DNA of 44,858 bases from a virus. The stretch is taken from the IMG/VR virus record IMGVR_UViG_3300025154_000172, positions 1-44,858 of that record; one strand, 5' to 3'. This document shows positions 9,402 to 21,682 of this stretch, piece after piece. Positions within the stretch are counted from its first letter, which is position 1. Each line of letters starts with the position of its first letter. The notes below the pieces were generated by a model. The model was given only the letters and a program-made list of their open reading frames with translations. It ran no database searches and was not told the DNA's origin. Both the position numbers and the translations under genes were made by a program.

Positions 9402-12400
9402 ATGGTAGATTTATGATTCTTGCAAGGGAAATGACTTCCGCAGAAATGATTCCCACAAATGCAGACACAAGATACAACAAAAACACAGCCACTACCAATA
9501 AAGATGCAGTCACCATTTTCTGGTATATCCTGAGTAAATAAGCCAACGATAGGAAGCCAATTCTATCAGCCTAAGTGAGCAGAACAGACACAAGTAAGTA
9601 ATATGAAACCAGAAGTTAAGGCAAAAATAAGCAAAGAGACATGAATTTGACAACCACAGATATCTGAGAATATACCAGTACAGAATGAGATGTGAGCTAC
9701 ATTCAAGAATATAACTTTGGATCAAGAGAACACATTAAAAACAAGATTAAAGCAAGATTTCCCTGATTTAGTACCAGAAGCAAGACTAGCTAAAGCACAA
9801 GAGATAGTAAGTTGATGGGAGACCAAGTGATTAGTAAAACCAGCAGAGACAGAAGCAGTAATGCAAGGTTGAGTAAAAGGTTGAGCAGCTAGACTTTGAG
9901 GCACATGATGAAAAGGTGAACGAATAAATCCAATAGGTAAGACAGTAGAGGAATTAGATAACCAAATCCAAAAGATAGGTGTAGTAGATTTTACTGCTGA
10001 TAGGGAGACAGCACTACAGCAAAGGATAGCGACACTTACACCATCAGAATTACAGGATTATAAACAGGAACGAGAGGCGTTAAAACAGAATACCCCTAGA
10101 ACAGCTAATCTATTCCAAAAAACAGTAAAAGGGAAGACATTAGTATGACAAATGTGGAATGTAATAACATGAGATACCAAAGATTTACCACAAGAAGAAG
10201 CATTTAAGAACTTCGTAGAGGAACAAGAAAAATCGTTTGTAGATCAGATGGTAGGAGTGGGGACAGAATGACCTAAATTTGCTAATATGATGGCTAATAT
10301 TCCATGAAGTGCATTAAAGACTATCAGTGCGGTAGCTAGAGGTATGACAAATCCTGTGGATACTATGGTTTGATTATATAAATTGATAGCTACTCCAGAA
10401 TGAAGACAGATGCTAGGCGAAAGATATGGTAGTTGGGAATGATTTGCTAAAACATTAGAATCTGATCCTGTTTGAGTAGCTAGTGATATACTTACAGTTG
10501 TTGAATGAGGTGCGAATATAGCTAAAATGTGAGCTAAAATGGCTTGAGCGACAACTACGGCAGCTAAGATAGGTAAATTTGCTAAAACAGCTTGAGCAGC
10601 AAGTGATTTATGAGTAAGGAATATATTACCTGTCGTAAAAAGTAAGATATTGTGAACGACAAAATGAACTCCTGTATTAAAACAAGTAGTTAAATATTCA
10701 GTAATGGCTACAGAACCATTATCTTTTTTGACTGAATGAGCTAAAGCAGTTAAAGGTAAGTTACCCAGTGCTGAAGACACCCTACAGAGAATGAATAGAC
10801 TTACTAAGTGAGAACAAGAGAAGTTCCAGCAACAACAAGGTAAGAATGTAGGAGTATGGTTGAATGAGAGATGAATAGTTGATACTCCATCAAATACAGT
10901 AGCAAAATTAGGAGAATATTTTACGGAGAATAAGGCTAAGGTCGATGAATGACTAGAGAAGATACAAGGTAAATATACAAATGAAGATATAAAACTTATG
11001 TCAGATGATACAGTAAGGTACGCAGATAGTACAAGAGATCCATGACTAAAAAGAATGCAAGAACTTAATGCTAAAGCAAATTGAGAATGACTAGAGATGA
11101 AAGAAGTAAATGAACTAAAGAGATATTTTGAGCAAAAGAATAAGTTTAGTTATGGTAGAGATTTAACAGCTTGAGAGAAGACAGCATGGGCTACTAATGT
11201 AGATACAGCAGTAAGAGAACGACAGATGAAAACAGCAGAAGAAAATGGATTTGGTAACCTAAGAGAAATGAATAAGGAAACACAGTGAGCTAAATTCATC
11301 ATGGATAAACTCGCAAAGAATGAGAACGGTAGATTAGGGAATAACGCCATAACTATCACAGATTGGATAGTCGCAGCACCAGCAATGGTAGAACCAAGTC
11401 TTTTAGCTTGATTAGTAGCTAAGAAGGTATTTGGTAGTAATTGGTTTGCTAAGAACTATGCTAAGATCATAAATAGGATAAACTGACATAAAAATATAGC
11501 GAATAAGGTAGCAGACTTACAAACGATAAGTAAGATACAGGACGAGAAGGCGTTTCAGAAATGGTTAGATGAAGGTAAACAACAATCCAACCAGAATACT
11601 ATAGCCAATAAATCATTATCAACTAAAATTCCAGAAACTAAATGATTGATAACTAAAAAACAATCAGATATAAAACTTAATCAAAAGGTAAACACACAAA
11701 CTAAATGATTACCAAGTCCTGAGACAGTAACACCGTCAAAGATGGGTACACCACAACAACCTATACCATTAAAATGACAAGTAAGTAAAGATATAGCACC
11801 TACAGGTAGATTAAGAAAAACTGTTTGATATAAAGACGCTCCTATGATATGAGATATGACTAAATTATGAAAAATTACTGATATTAGACATTCTTGATGA
11901 TGATTTCCTAAATATGAGATAAAAATAGAATGATATCCATGATATAAAAAAATAGAAGATATTGGATGAGTACATGAACCGAAACCTCTTAAACCTAAGA
12001 CAGACTCAGTATCTGATTTCGCCAAAGAGATGGAATCAACAGCACCTAAACAGACGGAAGGTAAAGTAAATAAAGAATGAATATGAACATCAAGGAAGAT
12101 GGCTATGGACGCTATATTAGAAAATTATGGTATAAAGAGTATAGATGATCTCCCCAATGATATAGCTAAAAAAGTTGTAGAAGCGGCAAGAAGTAGAAGT
12201 ACAAAGATGGAGGCAGAAATAGAAACATTACTTAAACCATATAAAAAAACTTTATCTTCTAAACAAACAAATGCTTCAAGCAATCCTAGTAGTAATAGCA
12301 ATTCTCTTAATCCTAAGGTTCAGTGAGAAGCTCCAGTAAAGAAAGCACCACTACAGGAGAAGATAGTCCAGCCAGTAGTGAGAGTGAAAGCTCCTGAAGA

Positions 12401-12842
12401 ACTTTATCATACTTCAACACAAGAAATCTGAAAGCTTACTGATGATAAGGTGCTACGAACCACGCCTGATAGTAAATATACGTTAAAATATGGCAAAGAA
12501 TGAAGTAGGAATACATATAAAGTCAGTTCTGAATGATTGAATATATTAGATTGAACATCTAAAAAATGAATAGACATAATGGAGGGCATAAACAAAAAAT
12601 TATGAGATAAATGATTTTCTGCTGGTGTTATATCAGACGACTGAAAGGTTATTAGTTTTGTTCTTAAAGATAAGAATATAGTAGCAGAATTAAAGAAGAT
12701 GTGATATGATTGACTAAGGACAACGGAAAGTTCTTTGAAATGATGAGCAGAAAGTGTTTGAATAATAAACCCAAGTAAAATAAAATGAATGGAAGCCACC
12801 AAGACTAAGTGACTCCCTACTAAGAGTAAAGGATTGAAGTAA
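9402..12842 (+). CDS. Giant virion protein with C-terminal ADP-ribosyltransferase-like domain, 1146 aa
   Basis: The longest gene. N-terminal half is helical; residues about 290-460 hold Ala/Gly-rich amphipathic helices after NPVDTMVGLYKLIATPEGRQ and DPVGVASDILTVVEGG, a pattern common in ejected internal virion proteins. The last about 150 residues read ELYHTSTQE, LWTTPDSKYTLKYGKEG, then KKMGYDGLR and ESVGIINPSKIKG. That order (LYHGT, a TP..YA..Y segment, GYDGl, E..v.NPS.Ik) is that of phage polyvalent ADP-ribosyltransferase domains with His, Tyr and a late Glu as core residues. If correct, the protein would modify a host target after injection. Linkers between are Lys/Pro/Gln-rich. More than seventy TGA codons are in frame. 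Confidence 0.7.
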
Positions 12843-12869
12843 GTTTTTATCTTTTAAACATATATAAGA

Positions 12870-13076
12870 ATGTTAATATCAAGAGTATTAGAATGAGAGC
12901 CACGAACAAAGGCTATAATATGATATTGTAATGAAACTAATTGAGAAAGTAGGTATAAATGATTTTCTATATCTATAAAGAACTATCTATTGATAAGGAT
13001 TACTTATGTATTTGGGTATATAAACCCTTGATGTAAAAGATTATGATTGTCTTTATTTAATAACAAAATATGCTAA
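12870..13076 (+). CDS. Hypothetical protein, 68 aa
   Basis: Open ATG-TAA frame with six TGA codons (MLISRVLEGEP...GYINPGCKRLGLSL). Preceded by a T-rich leader (GTTTTTATCTTTTAAA). Its TAA overlaps the ATG of the next gene (TAATG), a translational-coupling arrangement. The hydrophobic middle (YLLIRITYVFGYI) could be membrane-associated. No family recognised. Confidence 0.5.
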
Positions 13077-13216
13077 TGCCAGTAATGAAAAAGAAAATGA
13101 AGGCCATGAAAAAGGAATATTGAGCTAAGAAATGAGAAAGTGTATATTACGCTATGGAGAACAAGATGAAGAAGACGTGAATCCCTTTAAAAAAGAAATC
13201 CAAATGAAAGAAGTAA
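13076..13216 (+). CDS. Small lysine-rich protein of the YGAKKGESVYYA type, 46 aa
   Basis: Starts on the A of the preceding stop. Very basic (about one third Lys), with KKEYGAKKGESVYYAMENK, the signature of tiny lysine-rich phage proteins often found beside packaging or capsid genes. The glycines in YGAKKGES are TGA codons. Role unknown; nucleic-acid binding is plausible from charge. Too short for routine gene calls, and it overlaps the large terminase start by 13 bases. Confidence 0.65.
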
Positions 13217-14859
13217 TCCTAAAAAGATTAGAGACAATAATCAATGCTAACAAGGATGTAAGGCTTCAGCAAATTGAGATTTCACTTTGTAAGCAAGACA
13301 TCCTATACTTTTTCAATACTTATTTATATACAGATAGAAACAAGACTATATACTGAGATGAGTATCCTGATGTACTTCCATTCCTATTGTATGAGTTTCA
13401 AGAGGAATATGTAAACGAGGTATGGGAAAGCATAACAGAGGGTAATAAACCAGTAAATGAAAGAAAGCTAGATGTTCTTACAAATATATTTGTAGAGAAG
13501 TCAAGGCAGATGGGTATTTCTTGGGTAACTGCTGGGATATTCTTGTATGGATTCTTATTCCACAAGCACAAATACACTATAATATCAAGAACTGCAGAAG
13601 AGGTAGATAAAAGTTGAGATATGGATTCGATGTTTGAGAAGTTAAGATTTATGATAAGAAATCTTCCTGACTGGATGTTGCCCAAAGGGTTCAGCAAAGA
13701 ACAAGGCAAAGATAAGACAAACGCATATATGAATATTACTGATCCTGAATGAACGGCTAGTATAACCTGAAAAACAGCTAATCCTGATGCGGGAAGATGA
13801 GGAACAAGAAACGCAATATTCATGGATGAAATGGCGTCAATGGCTTATGCACACGAAATAGATATGGCGGCTGGTTCTAATACACCTTGTAGGATATACA
13901 ATTCTACTCCTAATGGAGAATGAAACGAGTTCTATCGTAAAAGGAAGTTGGCTATGCCAAGTAAAGACGAATACGGGAGCATAAAGAAACCTGAGATTAA
14001 ATGACTTAGGTATCATCGAAAAGAGCATCCTTTGTATGATGAAGCATGGTATGCTTGGAAGACACAAGGTATGACTAAAGAGGAGATTGCAAGAGAACTC
14101 GAGATAAATTACAATGTAGCTATCAAATGAAGAGTATACCCTGAATTCAATGTAGAAAGCGAGAAATTAGAGTACGATATAAATAAACCATTGTATATCG
14201 CATTAGATAATTCCCACGGTTGATCAGACCCTAACGCTATAATAGTAATGCAACCAGAAGATCAGTATATGAATATAATTGATTCAATAGAACTGTTTAC
14301 TACACCACAGAACTGTGCAGAATTTTTATCAGGGCAACCAAGATTTGAGCTTACTGATAGCCAGTTGATATTCCTAGAAAGATATAAGAAGTATAACCGA
14401 CAAAAAGCAATCTTCATAGCAGACCCATACGACACTATGTCGGCAATGTGAAATAGTACGATATTAGAAGATTATAGGAAAGTAGGGATCAATTTATTCA
14501 TACCAAACGAAAGGAATAAGGAAAGACAAATAAGCAAGACAAGAACGAATATATACAAAGTAAGATACAACGATCATTGTTTGGATTTCGCTAGTGCTAT
14601 AATGAACAGTAGGTATCCAGAGGTTAGGGAGTCAAGCCAATGAACTACACCTCATTTATTGCCAGTACATAACCAGTTTTCGCATTATAGGACAGCACTA
14701 GAATATATGGTAAACTATTACTTGGAGAACCAGACACCAAACAAGAAGAGAATAGCAGACGATCCAAGACCTCAGAGGGACATGATAACATGAAAACTAT
14801 TCTCTAGGATTCAACCACAGAGACAACACCGTAATTATATTACGTGAGGTTTGAGATAA
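13204..14859 (+). CDS. terL: Terminase large subunit
   Basis: 551 aa packaging ATPase and nuclease. Walker A-like KSRQMGIS at residues 99-106, Walker B IFMDEMA with Asp208-Glu209 preceded by NPDAGRGGTRN, coupling motif NSTPNGEG, and RNase H-like nuclease segments [21 protein letters not shown] and CLDFASAI. The ATG at 13204 is chosen over 13132 because the earlier stretch is the shifted reading of the lysine-rich gene. RYH[W][11 protein letters not shown] uses CGA for a tryptophan at a site where terminases have W..HP..d..W. Glycine TGA codons sit inside the Walker B region (R-G-G). Confidence 0.93.
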
Positions 14860-14868
14860 GACTTCAAT

Positions 14869-14896
14869 TTGCTTTGAATCGAATTCTGTGTATATA
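14869..14896 (+). promoter_or_regulatory. Promoter candidate TTGCTT-N16-TATATA
   Basis: TTGCTT at 14869-14874 and TATATA at 14891-14896, 16 bases apart, in the 67-base gap before the portal gene. Same spacing as the other sites in this genome; would drive the head genes. Confidence 0.45.
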
Positions 14897-14926
14897 TAAA
14901 TTTAGTATTTATAACCAATATAAATA

Positions 14927-16828
14927 ATGGAAGAGCAACATGAATATCCAAATTACAGACCTACAAGCAAGGAAGCTCAGACTATCGACAGGATCGATAC
15001 AAGATTTAACGATATGAGAAATACTAGAAGGAACGTAGATAAAGACCGATGAATTTATCAGCAAATGATAGACGCGGTCTATACTCCTTATCCTGACGAA
15101 AGGTCGTCATCTGTTGTGCCATTGTCTTCATCTATTATCGAGCTTTACGTTGCCGATTGTATGAAACTACAGACTGAGTATAACTTCAGAGGTGAGACTT
15201 CTAAACATAACACCCAAGCCAAAGCTCTGGAATATGTATGGAAATACGATTACAGGAGAAACAATCGCAAGAAGACGTTTATTGATAACGAGTACATAAC
15301 AGCAGGGTTTGGTACTTCCGTCATTTATACTGGTTATGAATCATATACTAAAGAACAAAGCAACCCAATTATAGGAGATGATATGAGTATTGATTGGGAG
15401 AAGGAAACTATCACTGAAGTAAATATCATAGTAAAGAATATAGATATAAGAGATTACTATGTAGATGACCAAGCTATCGAAGGGATCGAGGATGCAGTAG
15501 ACTGTATCTATGACCAATGGATAGCGTATGATAGGTTCAAGAGTTTTAAGACCAACCCATTTTATAAAAACATAGATAAGGTAAGTTCTACCCAATATAG
15601 TAACGAGAACAGACCATATACAGTAGAAGAACAACAGTCTAAACAAGGTAAATTTGTTAAACTAAGACATTACTGGAACGTAGAGAATGACGAGTATATC
15701 GTGGTAGCGAACGGAGTGATAGTAAGAGAACATCCAATGATAAGCACAATAGATGGCAAGAAGGCTTTACCGTTTGTTATTAGGAGACTAGGTAAAAAGA
15801 ACAACAGTATATATGGTAGAGGTATTTGTGAAGCACTTATGATGTTCAATTCAGAAGTAAACAACCTAAGGGAATTACTTATGGATGGTATCAGAAGGAG
15901 TAATACTCAAGTCTTGGCTATCGGGAATGGTTTGAGCTTCAATGGTAGGAATTTCAGCTATGATAACGAGATATTGGAGTTTGATGGCAACCTAGCTCAG
16001 AACTTCCAGCAATTGAGTGGAAACCCACCAAATCAGGCTATATTCAGTTATATATCACAACTTTATAAGGATATAGCAATCTATGTAGGTATAGACATCC
16101 AGAACATCATAGGAAACTCACAACAGACAGCATACCAAACAGAGGTACAGAGGGAAGCTAGCCAAAAGAGGATAAATGTATGGCTAGGGAATAGAGACTC
16201 AGACTTTGAGAGGTTTGCTAATCTATACAAGGATTTACTACAAAGATACTTCCCACTAAAGACAGCAGAGGGGATATACAAGACCATAGAGATAGAAGAC
16301 GAGGAATTGATAGGCGAAGGTGAAACAAAGAGATTCAGGAAGAAGAAAGGCAAATCAATGTTTGAGGTGACACCGGAGATGTTAAGAGGGGATATATATA
16401 TTGATGTCTATACTAATTTTTCATCATCAACATTGAACGCAGTAGCACAAGAGAACAAGATGAATTTCTTCCAGAAAGCACCATTGATAGCACAATGATA
16501 CGCAACAGCTAAACAGATGTGAGCAGACTTAGAAAGCGTATTACCATTAAAACAGGCTATAAACGATCTAGCAGCAAGCATGAATATAGAGACTATTGGT
16601 ACAGATGACGATTCTGACGTAAAAGCAGCTAAGAATAAGTTAATGAGCGAGCTACAGACTATGTTACAGAGAAGCCAATGAACGCTACAACAACCTTGAG
16701 CTGAGGTAAGTGCTACTACATGAACAGAACAAGCTCCACAGCAACAGCCACAACCACAGGAAACGCAAACCATGAAGCAACCAAGCCAATTTTTACAAGA
16801 ATGAATGCCACAAGCACCAAAACTTTAA
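14927..16828 (+). CDS. Portal protein
   Basis: 633 aa; the dodecameric ring through which DNA enters and leaves the head. Recognised by the portal-like flow: an N-terminal helix, QQMIDAVYTPYPDERSSSVVP, a central region with RGICEALMMFNSEVNNLREL, the helical stem ending in SQQTAYQTEVQREASQKRI, and LGNRDSDFERFANLYKDLL. The C-terminal 70 residues are Gln/Pro-rich and probably disordered. TGA is sparse in the first 500 residues and frequent in the tail. Placed between large terminase and the scaffold/capsid genes, as usual. Confidence 0.88.
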
Positions 16829-16843
16829 TTCTTAATCAAAAAT

Positions 16844-17122
16844 ATGTATCTAGTCATAGACGAAAAGGAAATAACGTTAAAAAAATGAGAAATATTTTTA
16901 ACTGCTGGAGATGTTTCTGAATTATTGGAGTACAAAAAAGTATTTCTCAAATTTCTTGACAAAGCCGTCCATGCACAACAGACACAATTAGCTAGTTGCA
17001 CATTAAGATGAAAGGAAGAGAAAGCATATAACGCAATAGAGACAGTTATAGGACTAAAGAAAGATTTAGAAGATTTACAATGAGTGTATAACAAGTATTT
17101 AGAAGACAATAGCAAGAAATAA
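16844..17122 (+). CDS. Hypothetical protein between portal and scaffold, 92 aa
   Basis: Helical, charged protein (MYLVIDEKEITLKKGE...VIGLKKDLEDLQGVYNKYLED) with three TGA codons. It lies in the head operon 15 bases after the portal gene. The following 82 bases contain two small AT-rich hairpins (TATCT/AGATA and AAGT/ACTT) and no convincing promoter. Function unknown; a head-assembly accessory role is only inferred from place. Confidence 0.55.
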
Positions 17123-17204
17123 CTATTTATCTTGTGGGGGATGCAAAAGTATCTCTCCATAGATAAGTCGTTGAGACTTACTTTATATCTTACCCAACAA
17201 CCCA

Positions 17205-17930
17205 ATGTCAGAAGAAGACAAAGACTACTTGGAGGGGGAGCAAAAAGATGAGACCTCTGATGATGATCAGAACTACTCTCCCGACCAAAAAGAAGACCAA
17301 GATGAGGCAAAAGAAAAGCGTAAATCCCAGCAAGATGAAGGGAACCGCCAAGAGAACCTCAGGCTAAGAAATCTATTGGTCGAAGCCGAAGTTGCTAAGG
17401 CTAAAAACGATGGTAACAGTTTGAAGAATCTACACGATACAGACCCAAAGATTGCAGAATCTGTAGCTAAAAAGTTTTGATACGACTCTTATGATGAAGC
17501 TATAAAGGCTTATGAAAAATGAGTAAAAGGCGACTGACTTAATGATCAGAAGCCTGAAAGTTCTGAGAAGGACTTTGAGAAATGGTATCAAAAACGCAAG
17601 ACTGAGGAAACTCATGTCGAGGCTATGGCTAAAGCCGAGAAGTTACTCAACAAGATCAAAGATGAGGAGCTACAAAAGGAAGCTAAAGTTTATTTTGATA
17701 AGATGTCAAAATGAAAGAAGCTTACTATTGAAGAGGCTGAGGAGTTTGCGGATATGGCTACTCTGTATGTGAATAAAGAAACTATCAAATCCGAGAGGTA
17801 TTCCAAATGATTAGCTGATTTAGCTAGTTCATGAGTAAGTGCTTCAAAGAAATGAGGTAAAGCTGATGAGGATAACCGAGTTATCCAAAACGGTAAAATG
17901 GTTTTTTTAGATTCTAACAACACTAAATAA
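17205..17930 (+). CDS. Scaffolding protein candidate, 241 aa
   Basis: Strongly charged, Glu/Asp/Lys/Gln-rich and almost entirely helical, opening MSEEDKDYLEGEQKDE and continuing with LRLRNLLVEAEVAKAK. This composition and its location between portal and capsid genes are typical of phage scaffolding proteins, which guide procapsid assembly and then leave. No sequence motif proves it. Its TAA overlaps the next ATG (TAATG). Confidence 0.6.
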
Positions 17931-18523
17931 TGGCAAGACTAGACTGAAAACCTTCACAAAGTGAAGTAATGAAACAAAGGCGAGCTGATAAAAAAGCCGC
18001 TCAAGCGACAGAACAAGTAGTAACATCTGAATGACTTGTTAAACGACCGAAAGCTACCCAGCCCAAAGTTGAGAAACAACCTGACCTAAATTCTCAGATA
18101 TTAGAGAGGTTAGATAGATTAGAGAAAGAGAATGCTGAATTGAAAGCTTCTAAAGAGAACCCGTTCAAGAAAGCACATGAGAAATACGAATGACCGCTAG
18201 CATACAGCTATAAGCTACGAGGATGAGTACCTGTGCTTAGTTATGTATCAGTAATGAAAGATCCTACCAAAGACCTGACTTTTAAAAACCAGAATGGGAT
18301 TCTTGAGAATAACCAGCTAATGAGACTCGAACTTGCCAACGGTACAACTGTTGACGTAGATAGTATCGAATTTGGCAATAACTTCACAAGAAGCGATAAG
18401 ATGGAAGCTAAATTCGAGCATGGAGAAGTCATCACTACTGAAAACCATAAATACGCAAAAGAGTACAGATTTGAATCTAAAGAGTTTGGTGAATTCGTTG
18501 TTTTATCTCAAATAATCAATTAG
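17930..18523 (+). CDS. Hypothetical head-region protein, 197 aa
   Basis: First 80 residues are disordered and basic with a short coiled coil (ILERLDRLEKENAELKA); the rest is beta-rich (VPVLSYVSVMKDPTKDLTF, LMRLELANGTTVDVDSIEFG). The C-terminal part could be an OB or beta-sandwich domain. Translationally coupled to the scaffold candidate. No family recognised. Confidence 0.6.
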
Positions 18524-18527
18524 CCCC

Positions 18528-18983
18528 ATGTATATATGAGAAAAAGAAATCCTCAAAGTAAATAACAATACTATTGTATTTGCTGACGGGACAGAGAAGG
18601 AGTATACAGATACCCAATTAACTTATGTACAAACAGAAAAGAAATTGGACGCTACTGAGTTTATGGACTTGGTTTCTAAGAGACTGGTCGATGATTTTAT
18701 GAAAGTTATCAAGAACGCTGAGGATATTGGCGATACAGACAAGTTATCGAAAGCGATAATAGATGTCATTGAGGAGCATAATGTAAGCGAAATAGAGCTT
18801 AGATTTGCTGTGAAATTGGCACAAATGAAGTGTATCGAGATATTCAACATCGTTCAAACTAGCTTTGATTATAATCTGAATATTGCCATAGGGAAAGCAT
18901 TTGGCACTTACGAGGAATGATGATTTCATACTATATTCCAAGAGAATATCAGGATGAATGATATAAAGAGATTCCTTAATTAA
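18528..18983 (+). CDS. Hypothetical head-region protein, 151 aa
   Basis: Begins MYIGEKEILKVNNNTIVFADG, a beta hairpin region like the preceding protein's C terminus, then a mainly helical body (FMDLVSKRLVDDFMKVIKNAE). Ends with an EEGGFHTIF segment containing two adjacent TGA glycines. Follows the previous stop by four bases. Function unknown. Confidence 0.6.
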
Positions 18984-19004
18984 ACTTTTATATTTTAATA
19001 AATT

Positions 19005-19502
19005 ATGTCAATGGGGAAAGCAGTGACCGCGTTAAACACGCCAAACACTACATCAAACTTCCTACCTGCTGATGGTAATTGGGAGCTTAGATTGCTTCCT
19101 ATGAAAGCGTCTTTGGCGATGGTCGAAGGAGTAGCTATCACAGCAGAAACAAATGGAGCAGATGTTACAGGATATTACAGAACACAAGTAGCAGTAGAAA
19201 ATCTTAATGGTGATGACACTATGGGGATTCTCGCTGAACCAATTGCAACAACTGATACAGATTATGCAACAGCAGGTAAACTCAAGGGAGTATATGTTCC
19301 TATGACGCCAGAAGCTGAAGCTTACTTTACAGTAGGTGCATGAACATTCACAGTAGCTGACGTTGGGAATACAGTTGAATTGCACTCTGATTTCAAATCA
19401 TTGGCAGTAGATACTGAAGGTAAAGGAGCAACCATTACTGGATACATTTCTTCTACGAGAGGGAAATGTAAATTCAATATGCCTAAGACAGAAGTTGCTT
19501 AG
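19005..19502 (+). CDS. Capsid decoration or minor head protein candidate, 165 aa
   Basis: Ala/Thr/Gly-rich, beta-rich protein (LNTPNTTSNFLPADGNWELRL) directly before the major capsid gene. Size, composition and place fit a head decoration or cement protein. Only one TGA, and the gene has its own T-rich leader (CTTTTATATTTTAAT) as the capsid gene does, suggesting strong expression. No diagnostic motif. Confidence 0.55.
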
Positions 19503-19546
19503 TTTAAACTAATTGAATAATTTTTATATTTTAATTTAAAAGAAAG

Positions 19547-20566
19547 ATGGCTACAACACCAGTTTTAAATTCGTTGAGTCTTTCTCAATATACTGATCTT
19601 ATCACTAGAAGTTTCGACAATGGGTTGAAATCACTAGTATCAATGATGAGAAAATCAGGGATCGTAGTAGAAAATCCAATGCCTATGCATACAGGAGATA
19701 CTAGAAGATTCGGAGAAAGATTACACATGACACAATACGCTTCAAAAAGAGATGAAGGTTCAGCCTCTTCTTTGGCTTCAGTACAATATGGATACGAAAA
19801 AGATTTGACTATCTACACTATATCTTTGGCTGTTTCTATTACTGAAAGAATGAGAAGTGCGGGGAAAAATCAAGAGATTTTGGATAAGATTACTAAACTA
19901 GTAAATATCTGTCCTGAAACCATTGATCTTGACCTTACACACAGATTGACGTTCGCTACAGCTACAACTTACACAGACAGAGATGGAGATTCTATCAATA
20001 TCGCAGTAGGTGATACTTTGGCGTTGCTTTCTGCTGTTCATACTTTGACAGGTTCAAGCACCACTTACAGCAACATCATCTCTGGTAACCCACAATTCTC
20101 AAAAGGGACATTAGAAAACGCAGAGAAGTTGTTCGCTGAAGAGACATTCGACAATCTTGGGATCAAGATGGCGATGAAAGGTAAAGTAATCATCACAACT
20201 GATGACCCTAATACTAATAACGCTGTTAGAGAGCTATTGGGGGCTTCTGCTGATATTACTTCTAGCAACTCAGGGACTATCAATGTTTACAAGAACGGAT
20301 ACAAGCACGTTTCGTTACCTAGATTAGCTACAACAGCGGCTGGAGCAGTAGATTCAACAAAAAGAAAATACCGGTTCTTGGCTTCTGAAGATGATTCAGA
20401 TTTCTATCTATCAGTATTGAAAGAGCCTTATCTTAAGACTCCATCAGCTGGTAACAACGGAGAAGACCTCCTTACAGAGAATCGAACCTACACAGCTTCC
20501 GCTACAATAGGTATGACGATTGTCACTGGACGCCGAATTAAGGGATCCACGGGATTATGAACCTAG
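19547..20566 (+). CDS. Major capsid protein
   Basis: 339 aa, HK97-fold size, in the expected place after portal and scaffold candidate. Shows the N-terminal helix LSLSQYTDLITRSFDNGLKSLV, the beta extension with MHTGDTRRFGERLHMT, the spine-helix region NPQFSKGTLENAEKLFAEETF, and KGKVIITTDDP. Only 1 of 25 glycines is TGA, three codons from the end; the rest are GGN. Preceded by AATTTTTATATTTTAATTT. The C terminus extends past that TGA to GLGT under the phage code. Confidence 0.85.
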
Positions 20567-20601
20567 AGCATAGTTCTTAACTAACATAATGCGTTTTTCT
20601 T

Positions 20602-20615
20602 CTCTACGTATAGAG
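20602..20615 (+). terminator. Short hairpin after the capsid gene
   Basis: CTCTA (20602-20606) pairs with TAGAG (20611-20615) around CGTA, in the 95-base gap between capsid and beta-helix genes. No T-tract follows, so it may modulate rather than end transcription. A 38-codon frame starting at 20589 overlaps the next gene and is not called. Confidence 0.3.
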
Positions 20616-20661
20616 TCGGGGCTGGAGGTGGTAATTCTTTTAGTTATTAACTATTTACAAA

Positions 20662-21672
20662 ATGGCTTTAAATCAAAATGCAGGATACGGACAAGCTATG
20701 CTTAACGCTATCCATACAGCAGTAGGAGGGACGTTTTGAAATGTACTAGTCGTAATGAATAGTGCAGATGTTGACGAAAAAAATTATCAGCATCTTCAGG
20801 ATTTATTCCCAACAGATGGTGATGGTAGAGTAAGATTCTATACATCATTAGCTTCAGCTTATGCTGAAACAGAAAGTAACAATAACGATGTTATTATCTT
20901 AGATGGTAACTCTACACATGAGCTTACAGCACAGCTTATTGTTTCAAACAATAGAGTACACTTCATCGGTATGGATTACTTGTTAGGAATTGACAGACCG
21001 TATGGATGTAGCACTAAGATCAACTATGCAGACGGAATTGCTACAGCGTTACCATTCATGATTAAGAATATCGGGGTTAGGAATAGCTTCAGGGGTATCA
21101 AATTCATGAATAACAATACTGATGCACAAGTAGTCGGTACAGTAGGGGAGGGCGGAGAATACGCTTACTATGAAAATTGTGAGTTCTACAACTCTACTCA
21201 GCTTGATTCTGATACGGTAGCAGAATTGGTACTTGGAGGAGATAGCCCAATATTCAAGAACTGTGTATTCGGATCATTAGCTGATGCGGTATCTGGAGAT
21301 AAAATCAGACCAGCGGTATTGATTGATGGATCAGTAGTTACTGGATGAGCTGGCGTTACAAGAGACGCATTATTCGATGGATGTAGGTTCTGGAAGAAGG
21401 CATGAGGAACAGCCACAGTAATGGTAAAGGTAGCCGCTGACGCTGACTTGGAAAGACTTTGTGAATTCCATGATTGTCAATTTATAGCTAGCATGTTAGG
21501 TTCAACACCAGCAGTGGCTATAGCATTGGGAGCTTCATTAACAAACGGAGCGATCCTTTTGACTGGAGATACTTCAGGATATGATGTCACTAAATTAGCA
21601 ACAGGAACAGGAGTTATCAGTTGTTTGAACGCTAAAGTGGCGACAGCAACAATTTGACTTCAATGCACTTAG
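20662..21672 (+). CDS. Right-handed beta-helix-like virion protein, 336 aa
   Basis: After an N-terminal segment with LNAIHTAVGG, the protein has rung-like repeats with alternating short strands and turns: NDVIILDGNSTHEL, NNRVHFIGMD, VRNSFRGIKFMNNNTD, YYENCEFYNST, SPIFKNCVFGS. These resemble parallel beta-helix rungs (pectate-lyase type) used in phage decoration or tailspike proteins. It follows the capsid gene, so a head decoration or fibre role is plausible. Few TGA codons, like the capsid gene. Confidence 0.65.
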
Positions 21673-21682
21673 TAGCATATAG

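Noticed and set aside
13132-13203. Upstream ATG for the large terminase
   Set aside because: The stretch is the out-of-frame reading of the lysine-rich gene; the first terminase-like residues begin after 13204.
20589-20705. 38-codon frame MRFSSLRIES between capsid and beta-helix genes
   Set aside because: Overlaps the strong start of the next gene and has no leader or neighbour coupling.
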